Assembly (NCBI GenBank): GCA_945919165.1
Contig: CAMEIZ010000078.1
Span: 1 to 8,782, forward strand
Length of the DNA: 8,782 bases
Source: an uncultured Traorella sp.
Lineage (GTDB): Bacteria; Bacillota_I; Bacilli_A; Erysipelotrichales; Erysipelotrichaceae
Reading direction: 5' to 3'
Below are positions 1 through 6,417 of the stretch, in pieces; the first letter of the stretch is position 1, and each line of letters starts with the position of its first letter. The notes below the pieces were generated by a model. It saw only the letters and a list, made by a program, of their open reading frames with translations. It had not been told where the DNA came from and ran no database searches. The position numbers and the translations under genes were made by a program.

Positions 1-905
1 TGCGTGCTCGTCCGGATGAAGTTAAACTTTTATTGATTGATCCGAAGAAAGTTGAATTCTCTTCTTATCAGAATATTCCGCATTTGATAGGTCCGATTAT
101 CAATGATGGTGATGAAGCGAATGCTGCTTTGAAGATCATTGTGGAAGAAATGGAAAGACGCTATGATTTATTTTCTAAAGCAGGAGTTCGAAATATTTCC
201 GGGTATAATGAAAAAGTGGAACAGTTTAAAGAAGAAGGACGTGAAAAACTTCCTTGGATTGTTGTAATTATAGATGAACTCGCTGATTTGATGCTGGTAG
301 CTGCCAAAGAGGTTGAAGCAAGTATTCAGCGAATTACTCAATTAGCTCGTGCTGCCGGAATCCATCTGGTTGTAGCTACACAGCGACCGAGTGTTGATGT
401 TATTACAGGTCTTATTAAATCAAACATTCCTTCAAGAATTTCATTTGCTGTTTCCAGTGCTGTAGATTCAAGGACAATTCTTGATCAGCAGGGAGCTGAA
501 AAGCTGTTGGGAATGGGAGATATGCTGTATATTCCGATTGGTGAACAGAGTCCAATTCGTGTACAAGGCGTTTATGTAAGTGATGAAGAAGTGAATCGTG
601 TATGTGAGTTTGTTTCGAAACAGGGAAGACCGAAATTTGATGATGCCTTTGTTCGTTTGCAGCTGATCCCAAATTCAATTGGTTCAAATCAAGAAGAAGG
701 TGATGATCCACTCTATGAAGAAGCAAAACGTTTTGTTATTGAATCTCAAAAGGCCAGTACGTCATTCATTCAGCGAAAATTCAGTATTGGCTATCAGCGA
801 GCTGCCAGGCTCATTGATATGATGGAAGAAAGAGGCATTGTAGGGCCTTCCAGAGGCAGTAAGCCAAGAGAAGTATATATCAAAAACCAACAACATGAAG
901 AGTAG
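1..905 (+). CDS. ftsK: DNA translocase FtsK/SpoIIIE family, C-terminal part (5' end outside window)
   Basis: ATP-driven double-stranded DNA pump of the FtsK/SpoIIIE family, which moves chromosome ends across the division septum. The frame is open from the first complete codon (base 3, reading RARPDEVKLLLIDPKK), so the TTG at 33 is internal and not a start. Visible parts are the family segment ending in MERRYDLF, the Walker B strand VVIIDELAD (Asp codon 273-275, Glu 276-278), the block ATQRPSVDVITGLIKSNIPS with its R-I-S-F continuation, and LDQQGAEKLLGMGDMLY. After a short linker comes the gamma winged helix (about 700-890) with FIQRKFSIGYQRAARLIDMM, the DNA-sequence-reading domain. Walker A and any N-terminal membrane segments lie upstream, so membrane FtsK/SpoIIIE cannot be separated from soluble SftA by what is visible. 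The gene ends in its own terminator and is probably transcribed separately from pepV. Confidence 0.95.
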   Translation, partial: RARPDEVKLLLIDPKKVEFSSYQNIPHLIGPIINDGDEANAALKIIVEEMERRYDLFSKAGVRNISGYNEKVEQFKEEGREKLPWIVVIIDELADLMLVAAKEVEASIQRITQLARAAGIHLVVATQRPSVDVITGLIKSNIPSRISFAVSSAVDSRTILDQQGAEKLLGMGDMLYIPIGEQSPIRVQGVYVSDEEVNRVCEFVSKQGRPKFDDAFVRLQLIPNSIGSNQEEGDDPLYEEAKRFVIESQKASTSFIQRKFSIGYQRAARLIDMMEERGIVGPSRGSKPREVYIKNQQHEE

Positions 906-924
906 AGAAATCTGCTCTTTTTTT
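899..924 (+). terminator. Intrinsic terminator of the ftsK-family gene
   Basis: An 8-bp stem AGAGTAGA (899-906) / TCTGCTCT (911-918), with one T-G wobble, is closed by a GAAA tetraloop (907-910). It is followed by six T (919-924). The 5' arm contains the TAG stop codon (903-905), so the hairpin begins inside the coding region. This is a classic Rho-independent terminator separating the translocase gene from pepV. Confidence 0.85.
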
Positions 925-956
925 ATTTGATGAAATTATCGAATAAGATGAAAAAA

Positions 957-986
957 TGATGAAAATTTATGAAAATGTGGTAGAAT
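957..986 (+). promoter_or_regulatory. Putative sigma-A promoter (extended -10) for pepV and downstream genes
   Basis: The sequence TGGTAGAAT (978-986) matches an extended -10 (TGn plus TAGAAT, one mismatch to TATAAT). The -35 region near 957-963 (TGATGA/GATGAA) is poor, as is usual with extended -10 promoters. It lies 17 bases before the pepV start and just after A-tracts spaced 10-11 bp apart (951-956, 962-965, 972-975), which could bend DNA or act as an UP-like element. The predicted transcript would start around 992-995, at or inside the Shine-Dalgarno sequence AAGAGGTG (991-998), so the leader would be very short. Prediction from sequence only. Confidence 0.5.
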
Positions 987-1003
987 AATGAAGAGGTGTT
1001 AAC

Positions 1004-2383
1004 ATGGATTACAAATCAGAAGCAAAAAAATTTGAAAAACAGTTTAAAGAAGATTTAAAACAGCTTGTCAGCATTCCTTCCTTAAGAGATGATTCTACGG
1101 CAGAAAAAAATGCTCCTTTTGGCAAGGCGTGCCGACAGGCCTTAGATAAAGCAATGGAAATTGGAGAAAAAGCCGGATTTCATGTTCGTGATGTGGATGG
1201 ATATGCCTGTGTGATCGAATATGGTGATCAAGAAGAATCAATTGGTGTTTTAGCTCATTTGGATATTGTACCGATTGGAGATGGCTGGAGCCATGATCCA
1301 CTAGGCTGTGAAGAAAAAAATGGTTATATTTTCGGACGTGGAGTTTTAGATGACAAAGGTCCGCTGGTGGCTGCTTTAACAGCCATGCGAATTTTAAAAG
1401 AAAACAATATTAAGCTCAATAAAAAAATTCAGTTAATCTGTGGCTGTGATGAAGAAAGTGGAATGCAGTGCATGCGCTATTATACTCAGCATGAAAAGCT
1501 TCCTGTCGCTTCTTTTACACCTGATGCGAATTTCCCTGTTATTTATGGTGAAAAAGGAATCTTATGCATGGTTATTCATTCATCCATGCATACTCCGATT
1601 GTCAGTATGAAAGCCGGAGAAAGAATGAATGTTGTGATTGGTAAAGCTGATGCTCTGCTCAAGGATTTTCATTATGAAAAAGAATTTGAATTTTATTTAA
1701 AAAGCCATGGCTTAACAGGAAAAATTGAATATGAAGAGAATCTTGCACATCTTTATGTGAATGGTACATCTGCTCATGCTTCTATTCCATGGCAGGGAGT
1801 CAATGCCGGACTTCATCTTTTAAATTTTGTAGGCTGTGCTTATCATATTGACGCATTAAGTCAGACTGCACAGATATTGATGGATGTACGCGGTGAGCGT
1901 GCCGGAATGGGTATTGAAGGTGCTTATATGGGACCATTAACGCTAAATGCCGGTATTATTTCAGCTGATGAATCATCTGTAAAGATTACTTTGGATATTC
2001 GCTATCCGAATGATACAAATGAAGAGAAAATCAAAGAAGGCTTTACAACTGTATTACAAGAGAGTCATCTTCCATTTGAAATTATTGAAACTGATAATAC
2101 AGATCCGTTATTTTTGAATCCAAACAGTGAATTCATTCAGAAGCTGATGAAAGTATATCGTCAATATTCAAATGATGATTTTACACCTGCCATTACGATT
2201 GGGGGAGGAACCTATGCGAAAAAACTTCCTAATTGTGTGGCCTTTGGACCTGAATTTCCAAATCCAGCAAAAACTGATATGATCATTGGTGGTCCTCATG
2301 CTGCAGATGAAGCTATCAATCTGGATGAAATGATGAGTGCCATTGCGATTTATGCTGCTGCTTTAGAGGAACTGGCAAGTTAA
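1004..2383 (+). CDS. pepV: Xaa-His/broad-specificity dipeptidase PepV (M20 metallopeptidase)
   Basis: Cytoplasmic di-zinc aminopeptidase of family M20 that hydrolyses dipeptides, carnosine-like Xaa-His included, in the last step of peptide use. The 459 residues match the usual PepV length of about 470. Metal and catalytic motifs are all present: AHLDIVP (His85, Asp87), GRGVLDDKG (bridging Asp116), DEESG (Glu150/Glu151, the second being a zinc ligand), TPDANFP (Asp174), SAHASIPWQG in the lid domain (His258) and GGPHAADEAI (His432). These line up, by memory of the Lactobacillus PepV structure, with its His87, Asp119, Glu153/154, Asp177, His269 and His439. The ATG start has AAGAGGTG (991-998) upstream. 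The gene is first in the series after the ftsK terminator, and its stop is one base before the trmB start, suggesting coupled translation. Confidence 0.95.
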   Translation: MDYKSEAKKFEKQFKEDLKQLVSIPSLRDDSTAEKNAPFGKACRQALDKAMEIGEKAGFHVRDVDGYACVIEYGDQEESIGVLAHLDIVPIGDGWSHDPLGCEEKNGYIFGRGVLDDKGPLVAALTAMRILKENNIKLNKKIQLICGCDEESGMQCMRYYTQHEKLPVASFTPDANFPVIYGEKGILCMVIHSSMHTPIVSMKAGERMNVVIGKADALLKDFHYEKEFEFYLKSHGLTGKIEYEENLAHLYVNGTSAHASIPWQGVNAGLHLLNFVGCAYHIDALSQTAQILMDVRGERAGMGIEGAYMGPLTLNAGIISADESSVKITLDIRYPNDTNEEKIKEGFTTVLQESHLPFEIIETDNTDPLFLNPNSEFIQKLMKVYRQYSNDDFTPAITIGGGTYAKKLPNCVAFGPEFPNPAKTDMIIGGPHAADEAINLDEMMSAIAIYAAALEELAS

Positions 2384-2384
2384 T

Positions 2385-3014
2385 ATGAGAGTTAGAAAAT
2401 TACCATGGGCAGAAGAGTATTTGCCAAAACAAGCGGCTCTGGTTGTTAATTGTCAAGATTACAAGGGCAAATGGAAAGAACTATTGGGTCGCGATCAAAT
2501 TCATTTAGAAATAGGATCCGGTAAGGGTGACTATTGGAAAGGCATGAGTGAAAAATATCCAGAGTATGGATGGATTGGTGTTGAACGCAATACCTCTGTT
2601 GCTGCTCTTGCACTAAAAAAAGTTGAAGGTAATGATCTTCCATCACGTCGCTTTATCTGTTCAGATGCAAAATATTTGGATGAATGGTTTGAGGAAAAAG
2701 AACTCAGTGTTATTCATTTGAACTTCTCAGATCCGTGGCCGAAAAAAAGAAATATGAAACGCCGTCTTTCTCATCATCAATTTTTAGAAGTTTATCGAAA
2801 ACTTCTGGATGATGACGGAAAAATTATCATGAAAACGGATAATACTCAACTATTTGAATTTTCATTAATTGAATTTCAAAACAGTGGTTTTCATCTGGAC
2901 GAAGTTTATCTGGATTTTAGAAAAGAAGAACATGATGAAGATGTTATTACCGAATATGAAGCAAAATTTATAAAAAAAGGTCAACCGATTTATCGCGGCG
3001 TTTTCAGTAAATAG
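2385..3014 (+). CDS. trmB: tRNA (guanine-N7-)-methyltransferase TrmB
   Basis: SAM-dependent enzyme that makes m7G at position 46 in the variable loop of tRNA. The 209 residues are the normal bacterial TrmB length (B. subtilis about 213). Family marks: SAM-binding motif I EIGSGKGDYW (residues 42-51), acidic end of strand 2 GVERN (65-69), CSDAKYL (92-98), the TrmB signature SDPWPKKRNMKRRL (115-128), the following K-T-D (150-152) and the C-terminal TEYEAKF (189-195), used for substrate binding. The usual His in DPWPKxRHxKRR is Asn123 here, a mild variation. ATG at 2385 lies one base after the pepV stop. The nearest Shine-Dalgarno-like GAGGA (2366-2370) is rather distant (14 bases), so initiation probably relies on ribosomes finishing pepV. 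Confidence 0.95.
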   Translation: MRVRKLPWAEEYLPKQAALVVNCQDYKGKWKELLGRDQIHLEIGSGKGDYWKGMSEKYPEYGWIGVERNTSVAALALKKVEGNDLPSRRFICSDAKYLDEWFEEKELSVIHLNFSDPWPKKRNMKRRLSHHQFLEVYRKLLDDDGKIIMKTDNTQLFEFSLIEFQNSGFHLDEVYLDFRKEEHDEDVITEYEAKFIKKGQPIYRGVFSK

Positions 3015-3027
3015 AAAGGACTGTAAA

Positions 3028-3270
3028 ATGAAAAAACTGGTGTTGCTTTTCACATTATTATGTTTAATGGGATGTTCAATCAGTGATTCAGGCATTAAAA
3101 AAGAAATAACTGAAGAACTGAATCTCTCATCTGTAAGTGAACCCCTTTATTATACAACCATGAGCAAGCCACTATATTCCTATTATCTTCCTAAGGATGT
3201 TGGACGTATCAAATCGAATCAGTTAAGTTCATTATTTATAAAAGACAATGTTAAATTTCAATCCAAATGA
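3028..3270 (+). CDS. Lipoprotein N-terminal fragment (gene apparently split by frameshift)
   Basis: Short 80-residue frame with a clear lipoprotein signal: MKK, hydrophobic core LVLLFTLLCLM, and lipobox LMGC with the lipidated Cys at residue 16. A good AGAAAGGA lies just before the ATG. Product function is not recognised. The frame stops at 3268-3270, but the sequence continues sensibly in the +1 frame: skipping C3259 joins ...KDNVKF to NPNEVVVHDYY... and gives a 217-residue lipoprotein. The +1 frame is closed by TAA at 3239-3241, so any shift must lie between about 3242 and 3267. As it stands this fragment would be an 80-residue peptide with a 65-residue mature part. It may be half of a pseudogene, a sequencing error, or the first part of a frameshifted product. 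Confidence 0.7.
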   Translation: MKKLVLLFTLLCLMGCSISDSGIKKEITEELNLSSVSEPLYYTTMSKPLYSYYLPKDVGRIKSNQLSSLFIKDNVKFQSK

Positions 3271-3682
3271 AGTTGTGGTTCATGATTATTATCAAAATAA
3301 CGCTATTAAGTCCCAAAAAGATATTCAAATAAATCGAAACAGTGACTTGTATTATGAAGCAAGCGGGACATTTAAGGGAAGTAATGGGAGTTATCATGAC
3401 TATACATGTCAAATAATTCAGCTTGATAAGCAGAACTATTTCCTTCTTTTAGATATGGAATATGTTAATTTCAGTGCTGTTTTAAAAAGAGTACAAATTA
3501 AACCGCTGATTCATTCAATGTTTATAATGGCCAAATCATTGCAGTATCAATCTAAAGAAGTCGTGGAAGAATATTCGTTGAAGAGTACTTCTCAATCCAT
3601 CAAGCAGGATTTGGATGAGTTTAATGAGGAATTACCAAATAACGGTTTGCTTGAAGATTTATATCAGAAAGGAGAAAAATAA
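3248..3682 (+). CDS. Lipoprotein C-terminal fragment (continuation of 3028-3270 in +1 frame)
   Basis: This 144-residue frame has no signal peptide and overlaps the preceding frame by 23 bases. Its ATG at 3248 has no convincing Shine-Dalgarno (upstream bases TATAAAAGACA), so it is unlikely to be an independently started gene. It is better read as the body of the lipoprotein whose signal peptide is encoded at 3028. Visible content: polar and aromatic-rich beta-type sequence (SDLYYEASGTFKGSNGSYHD, then QIIQLDKQNYFLLLDMEYVN), followed by a helical tail with SKEVVEEYSL and QSIKQDLDEFNEELP. This would be an extracytoplasmic domain anchored to the outer face of the membrane. No family recognised. 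The coding sequence is free of further stops, which argues against a long-dead pseudogene. It ends one base before the next gene, whose Shine-Dalgarno lies inside its last codons. Confidence 0.65.
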   Translation: MLNFNPNEVVVHDYYQNNAIKSQKDIQINRNSDLYYEASGTFKGSNGSYHDYTCQIIQLDKQNYFLLLDMEYVNFSAVLKRVQIKPLIHSMFIMAKSLQYQSKEVVEEYSLKSTSQSIKQDLDEFNEELPNNGLLEDLYQKGEK

Positions 3683-3683
3683 C

Positions 3684-4004
3684 ATGAGATATCTTGAAAG
3701 TGAAGATCAGTTCTATGAACTGAATGCACAGATTCAGCCAGTCTGTTTCATTTTTAGTGCTCAATGGTGTCCTGACTGCCAATATATTCAACCATTTCTT
3801 CAGGAAATAATCGACTCCCATCAGCAATTTGATTTTGTATATGTTGATCGTGATCAATTTCATGACCTTTGTTTGGATCAGGATGTGTTAGGTATTCCAT
3901 CCTTTGTTGTTTATCAAAACAAAAAAGAAATCGCTCGCTTTGTCAGTCGTTTTAGAAAAACTCGTGCTGAAATTGAAGAATTTCTTGATGGAATCGAACT
4001 ATAA
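3684..4004 (+). CDS. Thioredoxin-like protein, YtpP type
   Basis: Small cytoplasmic thioredoxin-fold protein of 106 residues. The redox motif WCPDC (Cys29, Cys32) follows strand CFIFSAQ, and the cis-proline strand GIPSFVVY (Pro72) lies where expected. The segment FVYVDRDQFHDLC and the C-terminal RKTRAEIEEFL fit the B. subtilis YtpP family (about 107 residues). The start is placed at ATG 3684 and not at the in-frame ATG 3615, because AAAGGAGA (3668-3675) sits at proper distance and the thioredoxin fold starts there; residues encoded before 3684 overlap the lipoprotein in another frame. The gene lies in the ytpP-to-murC neighbourhood known from Bacillus. No signal peptide. The Pro-Asp between the cysteines differs from the Gly-Pro of classical thioredoxin, so partner and redox potential are likely different; the substrate is unknown. 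Confidence 0.9.
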   Translation: MRYLESEDQFYELNAQIQPVCFIFSAQWCPDCQYIQPFLQEIIDSHQQFDFVYVDRDQFHDLCLDQDVLGIPSFVVYQNKKEIARFVSRFRKTRAEIEEFLDGIEL

Positions 4005-4015
4005 GGAGGCTAGCT

Positions 4016-4633
4016 ATGTTTGAATGGCTGAAAAATTTATTATTTGATGAAGAAGAAGTTGTAGTAGAAGAAAAAAAATTAGAAAAAATTGATTTCACAA
4101 AAGTGAATGATCTTGATCATATTATGAGTGAAAAACCTCTAAATCAGAAAACTGAGCATTCAGAGGAAATAATCAAAGAAAGCGTTGAAGAAACTCCAGT
4201 TTCAATCAAAAAGGATTTCAATATTCAAATTGAAGAAGCACCAAAAAAAGAAGAAATAAAAGTAAAAAAGAGTGAACGCAGTGTCAGTGAAAGAAAAGAA
4301 AAGGACATTGAAATCAATTCTGTTATTTCTCCAATGTTTGGCTCCAATACAAAGAAATCAGTTGAAAATGTTAAAATGGAATCAGCTCCAGTAAAAAAGA
4401 AAGATGGATTAGGAACCATTATTTCTCCAATGTATGGACAGGCTGAACTGATTGTACATGAAAAAGAAGCTATTGAAAAAATTGAAAAGAATCAAAAAGA
4501 AATGGTTCCGCTCATGGAGGATGATGACTGGAAAAACGATATTCCTATTGAAGAACTCATAACCAATGAGGAAGAAAATGAGGATTGTGTTCAGTTTTCA
4601 CTTTTTGGCGATGCAACTGAAATCAAAGAATAG
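4016..4633 (+). CDS. Acidic, probably disordered protein with two ISPM[FY]G motifs; SftA N-terminus-like
   Basis: A 205-residue protein with no recognised domain. It begins MFEWLKNLLFDEEE, a short amphipathic helix followed by acid, then a long low-complexity Glu/Lys/Ser stretch. Two near-identical short motifs follow: VISPMFG (103-109) and IISPMYG (135-141), 32 residues apart. The C-terminus has DDDWKNDIPIEELI and QFSLFGD. No signal peptide and no long hydrophobic segment, so it is cytoplasmic, perhaps touching the membrane through the first helix. The start is supported by a perfect AAGGAGG (4003-4009) overlapping the ytpP stop. In Bacillus the gene just before murC is sftA (ytpS); the N-terminal regions of SftA proteins, as I remember them, also begin with a short Trp-containing helix, are charged and disordered, and carry a PSxI[FY]G-like motif. 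I infer, without alignment, that this is a stand-alone relative lacking the ATPase, perhaps a division-associated adaptor. Confidence 0.8.
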   Translation: MFEWLKNLLFDEEEVVVEEKKLEKIDFTKVNDLDHIMSEKPLNQKTEHSEEIIKESVEETPVSIKKDFNIQIEEAPKKEEIKVKKSERSVSERKEKDIEINSVISPMFGSNTKKSVENVKMESAPVKKKDGLGTIISPMYGQAELIVHEKEAIEKIEKNQKEMVPLMEDDDWKNDIPIEELITNEEENEDCVQFSLFGDATEIKE

Positions 4634-4648
4634 AAAGAAGGAATCAGT

Positions 4649-5956
4649 GTGGTACATTTTATTGGAATTAAAGGAAGCGGCATGGCTTCGCTGGCTTGCA
4701 TTCTTTATGATCTTGGGGAAGAGGTTAAAGGAAGTGATATTGAGAAATATATCTTTACTCAAAAACCGCTTGAAGAGAGAAATATTCCCATTACCTCTTT
4801 TGATGAGAAGAATATTCATGAAGGTGACTTAATTATTATTGGAAATGCTTTTGATGAAAGTAATCCGGAAGTAAGAAAAGCAAAAACATTAAAAAACAGT
4901 GAAGTCTATTATTATCATGAATATCTTGGAAAACTTGTTGATCAATATACATCTATTTCCATTGCCGGAACGCATGGAAAAACAACAACGACCAGTATGA
5001 TGGCTCATCTTTTATCAGCTGTAAAGCCAACTGGATATCTGATTGGTGACGGCAGTGGGGATATGGAAAAAAATGCTCATTATTTTGTTCTGGAATCCTG
5101 TGAATATCAGCGTCATTTTATGGCTTATCATCCTGATTATGCAATTATCACAAGTATTGATTTGGATCATGTTGATTACTATTCAGACCTTGATGACTAT
5201 AAAAGTGCTTTTATCGATTTTGCCTCTCAGGTAAAGAAACAAGTCATTGTTTTCGGAGATGATTTAAACATTCAAAGCATGGACTTTGGAAGGAATGTTT
5301 TAACATATGGACTTAATGAGGGAAATGATGTCAGAGCTTTGAATTTTGAAGAAGATGAGAATGGAATGCGCTTTGATGTGGAAATCCATCATCAGTTCTG
5401 GGGACATTTCACTTTGCCGTATGTGGGTATTCATCTATGCTGGAATACATTGGCTGTGATTGCACTGGCTTATTGTGAAAACATTCCGTTTGATACAGTA
5501 CTTTCAGAAATGAAAAGCTTTAGTGGAGCAAAAAGAAGATTTAACATAGAAGAAAAAGGAAGTCAGGTCTATATTGATGATTACGCTCATCATCCTACGG
5601 CAATTGAATTAACAATTCAGGCAGCCAGAGTTAAATTTCCTCATAAAAAACTGGTTGCGGTATTTAAACCGGATCGTTTTTCAAGAATTTATCATTTTAT
5701 GGATGAATTCGCAAAAAGTCTTTCTTTAGCTGATGAAGTTATTCTTTGTCCTTTCCCTGAAAATGCGAAAAAGGAAGACGGTATTGATATTGATATATAT
5801 GATTTGGCAGCTAAAATAGAAAATTGTAAAGTAATGATTGAAAATGAAGAAAATGCGAAAATATTAAGTCGTGATGAAGATGTTTGTTATCTGTTTATGA
5901 GTTCAAAAGATATTTATAAATGGAAAGATCTTGTAAAAAGTTTTCATCACTCTTGA
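4649..5956 (+). CDS. murC: UDP-N-acetylmuramate--L-alanine ligase MurC
   Basis: Cytoplasmic ATP-dependent ligase adding L-alanine to UDP-MurNAc, the first amino acid of the peptidoglycan stem. The 435 residues match B. subtilis MurC (about 432). Domain 1 starts with the UDP-binding loop HFIGIKGSGM (3-12); domain 2 has the P-loop GTHGKTTTT (107-115), the ESCEYQ acid/metal segment and TSIDLDHVDYY; domain 3 has GAKRRF, the MurC signature DDYAHHPT (310-317) and FKPDRFSR. The start is GTG at 4649, chosen because the nucleotide loop must begin within a few residues and AGAAGGAA (about 4636-4643) lies at normal spacing. A GTG start could lower expression relative to neighbours. It follows the motif protein by 15 bases, in the same order as sftA-murC in Bacillus. 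Confidence 0.97.
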   Translation: MVHFIGIKGSGMASLACILYDLGEEVKGSDIEKYIFTQKPLEERNIPITSFDEKNIHEGDLIIIGNAFDESNPEVRKAKTLKNSEVYYYHEYLGKLVDQYTSISIAGTHGKTTTTSMMAHLLSAVKPTGYLIGDGSGDMEKNAHYFVLESCEYQRHFMAYHPDYAIITSIDLDHVDYYSDLDDYKSAFIDFASQVKKQVIVFGDDLNIQSMDFGRNVLTYGLNEGNDVRALNFEEDENGMRFDVEIHHQFWGHFTLPYVGIHLCWNTLAVIALAYCENIPFDTVLSEMKSFSGAKRRFNIEEKGSQVYIDDYAHHPTAIELTIQAARVKFPHKKLVAVFKPDRFSRIYHFMDEFAKSLSLADEVILCPFPENAKKEDGIDIDIYDLAAKIENCKVMIENEENAKILSRDEDVCYLFMSSKDIYKWKDLVKSFHHS

Positions 5957-5981
5957 AATCATTTTCAAAATAGGGTATATT
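5953..5981 (+). promoter_or_regulatory. Putative promoter for the ytxG-like/ytxH-position/ccpA genes, overlapping a short inverted repeat
   Basis: TTGAAA (5953-5958), a 17-base spacer and TATATT (5976-5981) form a good sigma-A-type promoter that overlaps the murC stop codon (5954-5956). The -35 box is also the left arm of the perfect inverted repeat TTGAAATCATTTTCAA (5953-5968; 6-bp arms, 4-base centre), which could be an operator. The -10 also contains GGGTAT (5973-5978), the shape of a B. subtilis sigma-B -10, but there is no matching GTTT-type -35. A transcript starting about 5988 would have almost no leader before the Shine-Dalgarno GAGGTG (5989-5994). There is no T-tract, so it is not a terminator. 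Confidence 0.45.
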
Positions 5982-5999
5982 TAAAAAAGAGGTGAAAAC

Positions 6000-6407
6000 A
6001 TGGATCTTGAGGTATTTTTTGAATCGATCAGTTATATCTGTATGAAAGTATTGCCGCTTTTGGGAGTTGTGCTTCTGATTTATCTGATTCTGATGGTCAG
6101 AAATATAATTGCTGCTTTAAAAAGTGCAACAAAAACATTGGATGAAGCTAATTTACAGCTTCGAAAATTGGATATACCGCTCAATACTGTATGTGAAATC
6201 TCAAAAAGCATTGATTATGTACATGAATCCGCAAAAGAATCATTAAAGAGTATTTCACTATCTTTATATGAAAGTATTACTGCACTCAAGGAATGGATCG
6301 TGAATACACTTCATAAAAAAGATACTGAAGAAACGGTTACTGAGCCTGTTGATTTAAATGAAGATGTGCCAACAAGTGAAATGATTGCATCAGAAGATGC
6401 ACAATAA
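6000..6407 (+). CDS. DUF948/YtxG-like single-pass membrane protein
   Basis: A 135-residue protein with one transmembrane segment near the N-terminus (about residues 15-33, VLPLLGVVLLIYLILMV), then a helical stretch ALKSATKTLDEANLQLRKLD and a likely coiled region to about residue 105, and an acidic flexible tail. This is the architecture of DUF948 proteins such as B. subtilis YtxG, a general-stress-operon product of unknown biochemical role. The position right after murC and before a helical partner gene and ccpA matches ytxG in Bacillus. The N-terminus is probably outside and the coiled domain inside, judged from RN/K residues following the membrane segment. ATG at 6000 has GAGGTG five bases upstream. 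Family assignment rests on architecture and gene order more than on strict sequence motifs. Confidence 0.75.
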   Translation: MDLEVFFESISYICMKVLPLLGVVLLIYLILMVRNIIAALKSATKTLDEANLQLRKLDIPLNTVCEISKSIDYVHESAKESLKSISLSLYESITALKEWIVNTLHKKDTEETVTEPVDLNEDVPTSEMIASEDAQ

Positions 6408-6417
6408 GGAGAAAACC

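Noticed and set aside
33..905. TTG at 33 as the start of the translocase gene
   Set aside because: The frame is open to the window edge and the upstream residues (RARPDEVKLLL) belong to the conserved FtsK core, so the true start lies outside.
2754..2845. Possible cre (CcpA) sites near 2754 and 2830 (TGAAA-CG-like strings)
   Set aside because: Spacing and the right half-site do not fit TGWAANCGNTNWCA, and both lie within conserved trmB codons.
3615..3683. Longer thioredoxin starting at ATG 3615
   Set aside because: No ribosome site there, it overlaps the lipoprotein in another frame, and ATG 3684 has a proper AAAGGAGA and matches the family length.
4566..4832. Frame 4566-4832 (+) and the minus-strand frames under ftsK, pepV, trmB, the motif protein, murC and ccpA
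   Set aside because: They overlap well-supported genes, lack ribosome sites and have compositions typical of shadow frames (runs of His/Leu/Ile).
5953..5968. Inverted repeat after murC as an intrinsic terminator
   Set aside because: The stem is short and AT-only apart from one G-C pair, and no T-tract follows; it is better viewed as a possible operator.
6385..6417. ATG 6385 as start of the helical protein
   Set aside because: It lies within the preceding gene; ATG 6418 directly follows AAGGAGA and gives a cleaner N-terminus.
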